Assembly: GCF_001968815.1 (NCBI RefSeq)
Contig: NZ_MIEQ01000027.1
Coordinates: 124,001-188,000 of the forward strand
Direction of reading: 5' to 3'
DNA length: 64,000 bases
Origin: Motiliproteus sp. MSK22-1
Lineage (GTDB): Bacteria > Pseudomonadota > Gammaproteobacteria > Pseudomonadales > Balneatricaceae
Numbering within the stretch: position 1 is the first letter of the stretch; the number at the start of each line of letters is the position of its first letter. The notes beneath the pieces were generated by a model. It was given only the letters and a program-made list of their open reading frames with translations. It was not told the DNA's origin and ran no database searches. Of this stretch, positions 53,568-62,453 are shown piece after piece. The translations under genes were made by a program, and so were the position numbers.

Positions 53568-54379
53568 ACGGCAGCCCCTGTGACGTTGTTATTATTCTCA
53601 GGTTGTGATTCGTCATTGACTGGCTGGTCTGCTTCTACACCCATGTAGGCTTCACGCACTCTGGGATCAGCTGAAACAGTCTGGTAGTCGCCTTCGGTAA
53701 GAATGGCTCCACGCTGCAGCACGGTGATGGTATCGGAGAGATCTGCTACTACATTCAGGTTGTGCTCGACCATCAGGATTGTTCGGTTCTTACCCACTTC
53801 CTTTATCAGCTCTGACACAACGCTGACATCTTCATGGCCCATGCCCTGAGTGGGTTCGTCCAGAAGTAACAGTTCAGGATCCAAAGCGAGAGTGGTGGCT
53901 ATTTCCAGAGAACGCTTTCGACCGTAGGGCAGATCTACAGCTCTGGCTGAAGCAAAATCCCTGAGGCCTACCGAGTCCAGCAGCTCCAGAGCGCGGTCAT
54001 TGAGTTCATCGAGTTTTTTCTCGGAGCGCCAAAAAAAGAAACTGTCATTTCGTTTGCGCTGTAACGCAATTCTGACATTTTCTACGACAGTGAGATGAGG
54101 GAACACCGCTGATATCTGAAAAGATCGTACAACACCGAGGCGGGCGATTGAGGCGGAATCTTCTTTGGTAATATCTTTTCCGTTGAACAGCAACTGACCT
54201 TTTGTCGGTGTCAGAAACTTAGTCAACAGATTGAACACTGTGGTTTTACCAGCGCCATTCGGGCCAATCAATGCGTGGATTGTGCCGCGTTTGATCTTGA
54301 GATTAACATCGTCTACCGCAGTGAATCCCTTGAATTCTTTGATCAGGTTACGGCTCTCAAGAATATAGTCTTGGCTCAT
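53564..54379 (-). CDS. LivG-like ABC-importer ATPase
   Basis: A 271-residue ABC ATPase of the LivG group: Walker A GPNGAGKTTVF, a family-specific insert (NDSFFFWRSEKKLDELN), LPYGRKRSLEIATTLAL as signature and LLLDEPTQGMGHED as Walker B. The C-terminus extends past the usual end with an Asn-rich tail (PENNNN). It is the first gene of the importer operon; its ATG is preceded by GGGAAG. The stop overlaps the livF-like start. Expression is probably set from the palindrome-bearing region upstream. Confidence 0.92.
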   Translation of the reverse strand: MSQDYILESRNLIKEFKGFTAVDDVNLKIKRGTIHALIGPNGAGKTTVFNLLTKFLTPTKGQLLFNGKDITKEDSASIARLGVVRSFQISAVFPHLTVVENVRIALQRKRNDSFFFWRSEKKLDELNDRALELLDSVGLRDFASARAVDLPYGRKRSLEIATTLALDPELLLLDEPTQGMGHEDVSVVSELIKEVGKNRTILMVEHNLNVVADLSDTITVLQRGAILTEGDYQTVSADPRVREAYMGVEADQPVNDESQPENNNNVTGAAV

Positions 54380-54414
54380 TATCGCTTCCCTTACTGCAAA
54401 ATACGTTATTGTTA

Positions 54415-54430
54415 TTTACGTTAACGTAAA
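54415..54430. promoter_or_regulatory. Perfect 16-bp palindrome, probable operator
   Basis: TTTACGTTAACGTAAA is a perfect palindrome 36 bases upstream of the livG-like start. The half-site TTTACG recurs at 54581. It looks like the binding site of a dimeric regulator; whether that is the OmpR-type protein of this locus or another regulator cannot be told. Confidence 0.6.
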
Positions 54431-54675
54431 GTGCAGTGTTGTTATTTTTGTTCGGTCAGTGGAGGACAATTTAAAGACAAAGTGTTGCTACAATTTCTCT
54501 GAATTATTACGAAATGTAACTTTTAGCGAGTTTTGCCTGAATTTGTGGGCGACTTTAGTCTAAAAGGCCTGAGGTTACAGTTTACGTAAGGTACTATGTG
54601 GCTGGTGGGACGAGAGTGATGATAAGGGAGGGAGTTCCTGAGTGATGGTTTTGATCCGCAGGTAACAAACAGTCT

Positions 54676-54721
54676 GCTGGATGCCGGTTGAAAGCTGTGC
54701 TGGATGCTGGTTGAAAGCTGT
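54676..54721. repeat. Two tandem 23-bp repeats before the kinase gene
   Basis: GCTGGATGCCGGTTGAAAGC (plus TGT) at 54676-54698 is repeated at 54699-54721 with one change (C to T at position ten). The second copy ends 27 bases before the kinase ATG. It is either a recent slippage duplication or a pair of binding sites. Confidence 0.75.
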
Positions 54722-54748
54722 TAAGAGTAGGTAGAACAATAAGCCCTG

Positions 54749-57532
54749 ATGTTTCGTTCTAAGTTAGCACAACGTTTCTTCTCAGTGATCGTTTTGATTG
54801 TCACTCTGTTTTCTATGGCTGTGTATTTTTACTCGGTTCCACTGATTAAAGACACCGTCTACGATATCGAACGAAACGCCAGCCATATAGCCCTCAATAA
54901 CGTTTTTGAGTTGGCTAACAAGATGTACCTCAATCTGGAAACCTACCGTCAACAGGCGCTGGAGAATCAAAAGCGTCAACTAAAAACCGTTGTATCTTTA
55001 GCAGAGGCATATACCCAGGATGCGTTTGATCAGGTGGAACTTGGTTTTATGAGCCGAGAGGAAGCCCGAGAGCGCGTGTTTGAGGGACTTCGCAACTTTA
55101 CCTACGGCAATAACGACTATATTTGGGTATCCAGTTACGATGCGGTGCTGCTATCTCATCCTGACCCCCGTTTTCATGGTGCTGATGCCTCATCTTTAAG
55201 GAGTAATGAAGGGCAGGTCATTATTCCGAAAATTATTGAGCTGGCGCAGGCCGATGGAGAGGGGTTTTATCAATATAAATGGCGTCGTCTGGGTGAACCG
55301 GAGGAGATTGATAAGATTTCCTATGTAAAGAATTTTCCCAAATGGGGGATAGTGATAGGTTCCGGGCTTTATCTGGATGATATTGAAGATGAGGTGCATC
55401 AGCGCACCCTGTCTGCAATTGCAGAATTAAGAAGCGCCTTGTCCCAGATAAAAATAGCAAAAACAGGCTATCTCTATATTTTTGATTCCAGCTATAACAT
55501 GCTAATTCATCCGAACCCCAATCTGGACGGTATTAACTTTAAAGATCAGCGAAACCCTGTGACGCAGAACTCTATTGCAGGAGAATTGATGGAGGTTGCT
55601 GATACCGGGCGGGAGCACCTGTATAAGTGGGATAAGCCTTCTGATCCTGGTAACTATATTTATGACAAAATATCTCTGGTCCGGCATTTAGATGGTTTTG
55701 ACTGGTACATAGGTTCGTCCGTGTATGTGGACGAACTTCGCCGTAGTTCCGAGCTGCTCAGTGAACGGATCATGACTATTGCACTGGTTGCTCTTGCCAT
55801 TGCGACAGTATTGGCATTTTTCTTTGTTTCCCGGGTAGCATCGCCAATAAACCGCCTGGCGGCGACTGCGGCCCGTGTCAGCAATGGAGACTTGACGGCG
55901 CAAAGCGGTATCCAACGTGATGATGAACTGGGGGTGCTGGCCCGCACTTTTGATGACATGGTGCAGCGTCTCAGTGGCAATATTCAAACCCTGGATTTAA
56001 AGGTGAAGGCCCGTACACAAGAGCTGGCGACAACAGAAGAGCGTCAACGGCTTATTTTGGATGCACTTCCCGCACAAATCGCTTATGTCGGTAAAGACCT
56101 GCGCTATCGTTTTGTTAATCAGGGTTATGCGGATATGTTTGGCATGACTAAAGAGGAGGTTGTCGGCAAGACGGTTAGTGAGGTCATGGGAGAGGAGATG
56201 CTGAATGATATCTGGAAGACCGTTCAGCGTACTCTTAATGGTAAAAAGACGGTCTATGAATACCACTTCGAACGAGGCGGGGAAGACGTTATTACCAAGC
56301 GCATACTAATCCCCCATAAATCGGCTGAAGGTTTTGTTACGGGTATGCTGAATCTGTCACTGGATATTACCAGTGAAAAAGAGGCTGAGCGAAAGCTGGC
56401 CGAAGCGCAGCGAATGAATGCTGTGGGTCAGCTTGCCGGGGGATTGGCTCATGACTTCAATAACTTACTGACCATTATACTGGGTAATCTCAACATCGTC
56501 CGAGATCAGTATCAATCGGTTGAAGGGATAGAGAGATATCTTTCTCCAGCGATTAGAGCCAGTCGCCGCGGTGCTGATATTACCAGTCGTTTGCTGGCAT
56601 TCTCCCGACGCCAGCCCTTGACACCAACCGCTGTCGATGTTGAAGCCTTGATCAGCGATTGTATCGCATTGTTGCAAGGTTCGTTGCCCAGTAATATTCA
56701 GGTCCATTATCAGGGTAACGGGGGTGGTCATCGGGCGTTTGCTGATCCCAGTCAGCTTGAAAATGCGTTGGTGAATTTAGCGCTAAACTCCAAAGATGCG
56801 ATGCCAAAGGGAGGAGATCTGCGTTTCGAAGTTCATGCCCGTACTATCAGGGGGCCAGTGGTATACGACGAAGCGGTAAAACCCGGAGACTATATCGAAA
56901 TTTTGGTAAAAGACAGCGGAGAAGGTTTTTCTGCTGAAAGTTTAACTCGCGCTTTTGAACCATTTTTTACCACCAAATCCGGCGGTGCCGGTTCGGGTTT
57001 AGGGTTGAGTATGATTTATGGTTTTGTCAAACAATCCAGTGGCTATATCCGTCTGGACAGTCAACCGGGGCAAGGGGCCAGTGTATCGTTACTGTTGCCA
57101 ACCGTACCTGAGGAAATGTTAGCTCAACAGCAGCCCGACCCTCAGCAAGTCTGTGGTCATGATTTTACCGGTAAACTGATGCTGTTGGTGGAAGATGATG
57201 ATGATGTACGGGCTGTCATCCGTAATCAGCTGACTGAGATGGGCTTTGGTGTTATCGAAGCCAGCGATGGTGATGAAGCGTTAGCACTCATTGAAAGTCT
57301 GGACGGTTTGTATGGGATGGTTTCGGATGTGATGATGCCAGGGGCAGTGGACGGATTTGATTTGGCCAGGAGCTTGAACCAGGTGCGACCGGAGTGCAAG
57401 ATCGTCTTAATCAGTGGCTATTCGTTCGAGAACGACCCCAGAGGAGAAGGGGTAGCATCATTTACTATGCTGCATAAGCCATTCGAGAAGGAGGCTCTTC
57501 GTAACGCTATAAATCTGGCAAAGGTATCCTGA
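54749..57532 (+). CDS. Hybrid sensor kinase with two Cache modules, HAMP, PAS and receiver
   Basis: A 927-residue inner-membrane kinase. Membrane helices are at about 8-28 and 340-360. Between them are two similar sCache_2-type modules (about 65-215 and 225-335), both showing a YIWV/YLYIFDS start and SHPDP/IHPNP turn, so an internal duplication. HAMP (about 360-415) and PAS (about 425-540) follow, then HisKA with His568 (LAHDFNNLLT), HATPase (about 680-790) and a receiver with Asp860. It faces the importer operon over 369 bases and precedes an OmpR-type regulator. It probably senses the importer substrate or a related acid. Cache ligands in this group include organic acids, but specificity is unproven. 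Confidence 0.92.
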   Translation: MFRSKLAQRFFSVIVLIVTLFSMAVYFYSVPLIKDTVYDIERNASHIALNNVFELANKMYLNLETYRQQALENQKRQLKTVVSLAEAYTQDAFDQVELGFMSREEARERVFEGLRNFTYGNNDYIWVSSYDAVLLSHPDPRFHGADASSLRSNEGQVIIPKIIELAQADGEGFYQYKWRRLGEPEEIDKISYVKNFPKWGIVIGSGLYLDDIEDEVHQRTLSAIAELRSALSQIKIAKTGYLYIFDSSYNMLIHPNPNLDGINFKDQRNPVTQNSIAGELMEVADTGREHLYKWDKPSDPGNYIYDKISLVRHLDGFDWYIGSSVYVDELRRSSELLSERIMTIALVALAIATVLAFFFVSRVASPINRLAATAARVSNGDLTAQSGIQRDDELGVLARTFDDMVQRLSGNIQTLDLKVKARTQELATTEERQRLILDALPAQIAYVGKDLRYRFVNQGYADMFGMTKEEVVGKTVSEVMGEEMLNDIWKTVQRTLNGKKTVYEYHFERGGEDVITKRILIPHKSAEGFVTGMLNLSLDITSEKEAERKLAEAQRMNAVGQLAGGLAHDFNNLLTIILGNLNIVRDQYQSVEGIERYLSPAIRASRRGADITSRLLAFSRRQPLTPTAVDVEALISDCIALLQGSLPSNIQVHYQGNGGGHRAFADPSQLENALVNLALNSKDAMPKGGDLRFEVHARTIRGPVVYDEAVKPGDYIEILVKDSGEGFSAESLTRAFEPFFTTKSGGAGSGLGLSMIYGFVKQSSGYIRLDSQPGQGASVSLLLPTVPEEMLAQQQPDPQQVCGHDFTGKLMLLVEDDDDVRAVIRNQLTEMGFGVIEASDGDEALALIESLDGLYGMVSDVMMPGAVDGFDLARSLNQVRPECKIVLISGYSFENDPRGEGVASFTMLHKPFEKEALRNAINLAKVS

Positions 57533-57602
57533 CAAGTTTTTTGATCGATGCTAAAGATACCAACAAACAAGTCAATTGGGTTATAGAAAACAGGATGCAG
57601 TT

Positions 57603-57668
57603 ATGCTCTGGGATTCTGAACCTGATAATAAATTTAGAAAATATCTCATCGGCAATTTATTGCTTTGA
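57603..57668 (+). CDS. Possible 21-codon small frame upstream of the regulator
   Basis: ATG 57603 opens a 21-codon frame, MLWDSEPDNKFRKYLIGNLL followed by L and a stop, with an AGGA seven bases before. It ends 20 bases before the likely GTG start of the response regulator. It might be a leader peptide coupling translation, or chance; no conservation could be checked. Confidence 0.25.
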   Translation: MLWDSEPDNKFRKYLIGNLLL

Positions 57669-57688
57669 GAAGAAGGACTAAAGCCGCA

Positions 57689-58411
57689 GTGACCACAAAG
57701 AAACTTATTTATGTCATTGAAGATGAGCAGGATATCGCCTCTCTGGTTTGCGATGAGCTGCAGAACTTTGGTTTTGAAACCAAAGCGTTTACCACTGGTG
57801 GTCAAGCCTCGAAGGAGATTGGTCGCAAATTACCGGATCTGTGTATTGTGGATCTGGGGTTACCGGATATGGATGGCATGGGGTTGGTTCGCGAGCTTTG
57901 TGAGCAACACCGTATAGGCGTTGTTATTCTCACCGGACGCGGGAGTTTGCCTGACCGGGTGTTTGGGCTGGAGGTTGGGGCGGATGATTACATCATCAAA
58001 CCTTTTGATCCCAGAGAATTAGTTGCCCGGGTAAAGAGTGTCTGTCGTCGATTGGAGTCGATCAGTCAGGACGGTGATAAATCCTTTTGTACCAGAGCAA
58101 AATTTGATGATTGGACATTTAGCCCTTCAACCTTGACCTTGACGGCGGGTGACGGACATCAGGAAGAGCTGAGCTCTGCGGAATCTGAATTGCTGTGTGT
58201 GTTGCTGAAGTCTTCCAAGCAGGTGCTATCACGAGATCAGCTAATGGGACGCCTGATGGGGCGAGAGTCGATGCCCTTTGATCGTAGCATCGACGTTCGC
58301 ATGTCCAGAATCCGCAAAAAACTGGAAGTTGACCCCAAGAATCCTAAAATAATCAAAACTGTCTATGGCGCAGGGTATATGTTTGTCGCCGATGTTGAAT
58401 GGTTTGATTAG
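57689..58411 (+). CDS. OmpR-family response regulator
   Basis: From the GTG at 57689 (AGAAGGA 11 bases before) this is 240 residues: receiver domain with Asp55 in IVDLGLPDMDG and IIKPFDP near 105, then a winged-helix domain (about 140-238; LSRDQLMGRLMG, RSIDVRMSRIRKKLE, IIKTVYGAGYMF). A TTG eight codons earlier is the longer alternative. It follows the double-Cache kinase on the same strand. Kinase and regulator probably control the importer operon divergent from them, but a binding site match has not been shown. Confidence 0.88.
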   Translation: MTTKKLIYVIEDEQDIASLVCDELQNFGFETKAFTTGGQASKEIGRKLPDLCIVDLGLPDMDGMGLVRELCEQHRIGVVILTGRGSLPDRVFGLEVGADDYIIKPFDPRELVARVKSVCRRLESISQDGDKSFCTRAKFDDWTFSPSTLTLTAGDGHQEELSSAESELLCVLLKSSKQVLSRDQLMGRLMGRESMPFDRSIDVRMSRIRKKLEVDPKNPKIIKTVYGAGYMFVADVEWFD

Positions 58412-58553
58412 CCCGAAACGGGTCCGACTGTTCTGGCAGTACAAACCCAAGCCTAAGCCAAACCTAGCAGAGATCAGACAACTGTAAACCTGGCATAGAA
58501 GACAGCATCTTTTGATCAGTTTGAAGCCAGCGATAGAATATCTTAGCTGCTGG

Positions 58554-58916
58554 TCAATGCTTCATCCATTCTGGCAGCATATTGTAAACCGTTCGTCCCA
58601 ATGGCTCATTGTCGGTATGGCCTAAGATCGCATGGGCTTTTTGGGCCAATTGATCGAAATGTAGCAATGCATCCTTAACATCTTTGATGGGTTCACTAAA
58701 TCGTATGCTTAATCGCTTCGGCGTGGAGTACAAAAATTCCAGTTCAAGTTCCATGCTATCTTCATGAAGTCCCACCAAGCTAGCGGATTTAGCACCACTT
58801 TGTTTACCATAAACCTGTGCGTAGAGTAACAGGTCGTTGGCCCGCTCTGAATTCATTGCCTGTAATATTTGCTCGGTTTCCTGCGCGGAAAGACCGTGGT
58901 CTATTTCTGTATTCAT
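58554..58916 (-). CDS. DUF2470-like protein
   Basis: A 120-residue protein resembling DUF2470: EQILQAMNSERANDLLLYAQVYG, then LVGLHEDSMELEL and RLSIRFSEPIKD. In most relatives the motif is MNxDHxD with a conserved His; here it is MNSERAND, so that residue is Arg. DUF2470 modules occur at the C-terminus of heme-utilisation (HugZ-type) oxidases, but here the module is alone. Its role is unknown. The ATG is preceded by GAGGGTGACACG. Confidence 0.7.
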   Translation of the reverse strand: MNTEIDHGLSAQETEQILQAMNSERANDLLLYAQVYGKQSGAKSASLVGLHEDSMELELEFLYSTPKRLSIRFSEPIKDVKDALLHFDQLAQKAHAILGHTDNEPLGRTVYNMLPEWMKH

Positions 58917-59024
58917 CGTGTCACCCTCGATACAAATTCAGCGGTACATCGATAAGCATAGATAAATATTTTTGATTTTGCTGCTCGGGTGTATGGTCGT
59001 GGCAATTGTTCTGGCTATAACGTT

Positions 59025-59498
59025 TTATTCAGTCGTTGGAGGCCGCTGCAAGATCATATCTACATGAGGAATGCCATCTTCGAGATAGCTTGGGCCTTCG
59101 GGTGAAAAACCATGTGACTGGTAAAACAACAGTAGATGCTCCTGCGCACCGATTTTAATGTCATACTCAGGCCAGCTGAGATTTGATAACCTTATGGCCA
59201 TCTGTAGCATTTCCCCCGCCAGGCCTTGCCCTCGATGGCTGTCAGCCACAACTACACGGCCAATACTGGGCTGCGGATAACTCTGTCCTGGAGCCAGTAT
59301 TCGGCAATAGGATATAAGCTTTCCCTGCTGAATACCTAGTAAATGAATGGTCTCTGAATCCTTATCCTTGTTATCCAGTTCGGGATAGGCGCACTGCTGC
59401 TGTACGACAAACACATCAACCCGTAATTTGAGCAGATCATACAATTGCTCAATGTCGAGTTCATCAAAATGTTTCTTTATCCAGCTAATATCAGTCAT
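59025..59498 (-). CDS. elaA: ElaA-type GNAT acetyltransferase
   Basis: A 157-residue GNAT protein with the ElaA pattern: LYDLLKLRVDVFVVQQQCAYPELD at the start, RILAPGQSY, SIGRVVVADSHRGQGLAGEML (acetyl-CoA pyrophosphate loop) and FYQSHGFSPEGPSYLEDGIPHVDM at the end. ElaA-like enzymes acetylate unknown amines from acetyl-CoA; the family has no proven physiological substrate. Length is typical. It stands between the DUF2470-like gene and the EAL gene on the same strand, with gaps of about 100 bases either side. Confidence 0.88.
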   Translation of the reverse strand: MTDISWIKKHFDELDIEQLYDLLKLRVDVFVVQQQCAYPELDNKDKDSETIHLLGIQQGKLISYCRILAPGQSYPQPSIGRVVVADSHRGQGLAGEMLQMAIRLSNLSWPEYDIKIGAQEHLLLFYQSHGFSPEGPSYLEDGIPHVDMILQRPPTTE

Positions 59499-59595
59499 TT
59501 GGTTGTTTCTAATGCTTATGTCCTATGTCTGTGCGGCTGATATCAAAAACGGCCAGTTATTTTTCAGATAGTTGCTAAAACATGCCTTTCGTAGG

Positions 59596-61266
59596 CTATA
59601 GAGCTGAAGATGAATTGCTTTCCAGTAGTGGTATGGTTGTCCACTCTGAAGCGGCAATCCAGGCATTGAATTCTGATACTGGCAGCGGTTTAGCTATATA
59701 AAATCCCTGAGCGATATCGCAACCGATATCGTGCAGTGCGTTCAGTATTTCCAGAGATTCCACACCTTCGGCGGTAACCTGAAAACCAAGATTATGAGCC
59801 AGGTTAATGGTGGCATTAACAATAACAGCATCATTATCGCTGGTGAGAATGTCAGATACAAAAGAACGGTCAATTTTGAGTTCGATTAACGGTAACTTCT
59901 TTAAATAGGAAAGTGAAGAGTATCCCGTCCCGTAATCATCAATGGAGAATTGAAACCCCATTTGGTGTATGCGATGAACGATGTCCAGCGCCATTTCCGG
60001 ATCAGTCATAATTGAGCTTTCGGTGATTTCCAGAATAATCCAGGCGGGCTCAACTTCCGTGCTGCTGCGTATACCGGCTATCAGGTCCGGTAACTCTGGA
60101 TTATGCAGATCTTTCACCGACAGATTGACAGAGACTTTCAGATCCAGTCCTTGTTGATGCCAGATGGCACACTGCTCGAAGCTTCGTTTTAGCACCCAGG
60201 AACTCAACGTCTGTATCGTTCTTGTACGCTCGACCAGAGGGATAAAATCATCGGGTGGAATAAGCCCGTGTGTTGGATGATTCCAACGAACCAAAGCTTC
60301 AACTCCATAAATCTTGCCGTTATCAATACTAACCTTGGGCTGGTAATAGAGTTCCAGTTCGTTTCGGTCAATGGCTTGGCCGAGTTCGCTCATAAGGGTC
60401 AATTGTCGCGGACTGTGAGCATCAAAGGAGGAGTCGTAGATGGCAAGGCCGTTGCTGGATTCCTGTGCCATGTATAATGCAACACCTGCTCTTTGTACCA
60501 GAGTGTCCACATCCTCTCCATGGTCGGGAAAGTTCACCACACCGATATTAACATGGGCCGACAGTTTTACTTTATCTACGAAAAAGACCGGTTCCAAAGC
60601 GCTATGGATGTTTTTGGCAATTGCCAGCACTTCATGATAACTGTGTGCTTCGGATAACAGCAGGCTGAATACATTGCTGTCGATTTTGGCGATAGAAGCA
60701 GGGGCGGGAAATGCTCCTTTAAGGCGAGCAGCAATTTGTTTAAGCAAGCTGTCGCTGCTGTTGCGTCCAAGAGTGTCGTTGACTTCCTTATAATTACCGA
60801 CCTCAATCAGCAATATGGATAAACTGCCATTGATAACGTTGGCGGCTAGCGCCGCTTGCTCCACCCGGTCATAAAACAACGCCTTGTTAGGAAGGTCCGT
60901 GACCAGATCATGAGTTGCTGTATGGTGAGCCTTTTTTTCGAAATCATCGGCTCTTTCTCGTAACTCCTGTGTTTGATCAAATACCAGAGCACTTGCTTCG
61001 TAGGCAATGATTGTACTGGAGTATTGTCCCCAAATTCCAAATACAAACGGTATGGTATCCAGTATCCACAGGGCGTAATTGGTGGATTGCACTTTGATAA
61101 TGCCATCGATACTGATAACCCCAAAATGATAATAACAGGCCAGTAGCGTCGCAATAATAATGGCTGATACAGCAATGGTTATGCCCTGATAAGCCGTTTT
61201 GGAAACCCTGGATTTCAGCGCCCTGGCATTATTGCTTAGAAAATCATTAGTATTTGAGTTGATCAT
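59596..61266 (-). CDS. Membrane protein with degenerate GGDEF and intact EAL domain
   Basis: From the ATG at 61266 (AAGGA upstream) this is 556 residues, with two membrane helices (about 28-48 and 65-85), a GGDEF-like domain and an EAL domain. The GGDEF position reads DSNVF (196-200), so cyclase activity is lost. The EAL motif is intact (Glu323, with VRWNHPTHG), as are the catalytic-loop motifs IDDYGTGYSS and AEGVES, so c-di-GMP phosphodiesterase activity is expected. A TTG three codons before is the longer option. The dead GGDEF domain may act as a GTP sensor that activates the EAL domain, as known for similar proteins. Confidence 0.9.
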   Translation of the reverse strand: MINSNTNDFLSNNARALKSRVSKTAYQGITIAVSAIIIATLLACYYHFGVISIDGIIKVQSTNYALWILDTIPFVFGIWGQYSSTIIAYEASALVFDQTQELRERADDFEKKAHHTATHDLVTDLPNKALFYDRVEQAALAANVINGSLSILLIEVGNYKEVNDTLGRNSSDSLLKQIAARLKGAFPAPASIAKIDSNVFSLLLSEAHSYHEVLAIAKNIHSALEPVFFVDKVKLSAHVNIGVVNFPDHGEDVDTLVQRAGVALYMAQESSNGLAIYDSSFDAHSPRQLTLMSELGQAIDRNELELYYQPKVSIDNGKIYGVEALVRWNHPTHGLIPPDDFIPLVERTRTIQTLSSWVLKRSFEQCAIWHQQGLDLKVSVNLSVKDLHNPELPDLIAGIRSSTEVEPAWIILEITESSIMTDPEMALDIVHRIHQMGFQFSIDDYGTGYSSLSYLKKLPLIELKIDRSFVSDILTSDNDAVIVNATINLAHNLGFQVTAEGVESLEILNALHDIGCDIAQGFYIAKPLPVSEFNAWIAASEWTTIPLLESNSSSAL

Positions 61267-61414
61267 CAGTTTCAATCCTTGATTGAACTATTTCCGTGAT
61301 GCTGATCGGTTGATGGGGGCTCCGCATGGTAACCGCTGGGTCGCTGGAATCAGTATGCTCAGAGCAGCCGTTGAGTGTTGCTAATTTAGCATTGCTTAGG
61401 ATCTTTGATCCAAC

Positions 61415-62287
61415 TTATTTTTTCTCTTGTTCAATGGTTTTCGCACAACGAAAGCCGATCAGGATATGGCGGGACTGTGCTGCTCTGCCATGTCTGAAGC
61501 CACAACGACAGGTACCTGGAGCATCATCCCAGGAGCAACTTTTGAGGGTTTTATGACTGGAATCTTGGATTTTTATACCTTTTTCCTGCTGATTTTTTTC
61601 ATCTTTGAAGGTCGATTCAGTCCATTCGAATACATTACCCAGCATATCCATTGCACCGTTGCTGGATACACCTTCGGGGTGACTATATACAGAAGCTGTA
61701 CCCTCGGCCTGATGATGTGAGTTCAAGGCTGACCACTGACTCCCCCACGGAAATTGATGTCCTTGAGTTCCTCTGCATGCCGCTTCCCATTCGTTTTCCC
61801 GGGGTAATCTCATTCCTTTCCACTTACAGTAGGATTGCGCATCGCTCCAGCTGACGAGAACCACTGGATGGTTTCCCCGTTTCGCTGGTGGTTGCTTATT
61901 TCGCCAAAGATAATGATTCACCGCAGAATAGTCATGAACCAAAAAACCCTGTTGATGATAGTCCTGCGCGGAGATATAGGGCGCCCGGTGCCCCGTGGCT
62001 TTGACGAATAGTGCATATTGTTTTTGGGTGACGGGGTAATGATCCAGCCAAAAACTGCTTATCTTCTGACTTTCCTGAGGGTGTTCCCAGAGATCATACC
62101 AACGTTGCTGGCGAACGAGTTCAGGAGAATTTTGGTAAGCCCAGTCTCGCTCTTTGCTATTACTGCCGAGCAGGTATTCTCCTTCTGTGATTAAAACCTG
62201 TGGAGCGCGGGTGGTCGTGATGTTCTCAGTCGCTAGAATAATTATCCCGGATAGAAGCGACAGGGTGGCGAAGAAATTTATGGGCAC
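61415..62287 (-). CDS. FGE-sulfatase-domain (SUMF1-like) protein lacking the catalytic Cys pair
   Basis: This 290-residue protein has a hydrophobic N-terminus (about 1-20, likely signal anchor) and the formylglycine-generating-enzyme fold: LITEGEYLLGS, FWLDHYPVTQKQYALFV, HPVVLVSWSDAQSYCKW, RLPRENEWEAACRG, GAMDMLGNVFEWTES, IGFRCA. Near the end CSWDDAPGTCRCGFRHG aligns with the FGE active-site stretch: the second copper cysteine has a counterpart but the first is Asp. True FGE activity is therefore doubtful, and no sulfatase is in the window. It may be a structural or binding relative of Pkn1/EgtB-like proteins. It is co-directional with, and 166 bases upstream of, the msrAB gene. Confidence 0.8.
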   Translation of the reverse strand: MPINFFATLSLLSGIIILATENITTTRAPQVLITEGEYLLGSNSKERDWAYQNSPELVRQQRWYDLWEHPQESQKISSFWLDHYPVTQKQYALFVKATGHRAPYISAQDYHQQGFLVHDYSAVNHYLWRNKQPPAKRGNHPVVLVSWSDAQSYCKWKGMRLPRENEWEAACRGTQGHQFPWGSQWSALNSHHQAEGTASVYSHPEGVSSNGAMDMLGNVFEWTESTFKDEKNQQEKGIKIQDSSHKTLKSCSWDDAPGTCRCGFRHGRAAQSRHILIGFRCAKTIEQEKK

Positions 62288-62389
62288 AGCCCCTCCGTAA
62301 GAACCGCTTTGTAGTTATTCTGGACATGGCTAAATAATAGCTCAAGAGACTTATTTGCGGATTCTAGAGAAAACGATTGGCTGCCTGTG

Positions 62390-62422
62390 AACTACCTTGG
62401 CTTTTCGCTGGCCAAGGTAGTT
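62390..62422. repeat. Perfect 12-bp stem between the FGE-like and msrAB genes
   Basis: AACTACCTTGGC and GCCAAGGTAGTT are exact complements around a nine-base loop, beginning 32 bases beyond the msrAB stop on the minus strand. No T-run follows on either strand. It could slow 3' exonucleases or act as a weak terminator. Confidence 0.6.
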
Positions 62423-62453
62423 GAATGCTGTAAATTGTCAGTCTCTTCGCAGA

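Larger units (their letters stand above)
54380..54748. other. Divergent regulatory region between importer operon and kinase gene
   Basis: A 369-base region without a gene. It holds a perfect 16-base palindrome (54415-54430), a further TTTACGTAA at 54581-54589 that shares its half-site, and the tandem repeat at 54676-54721 near the kinase end. Promoters of the importer operon and of the kinase gene must both lie here. I could not fix the -35/-10 elements. Confidence 0.5.
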
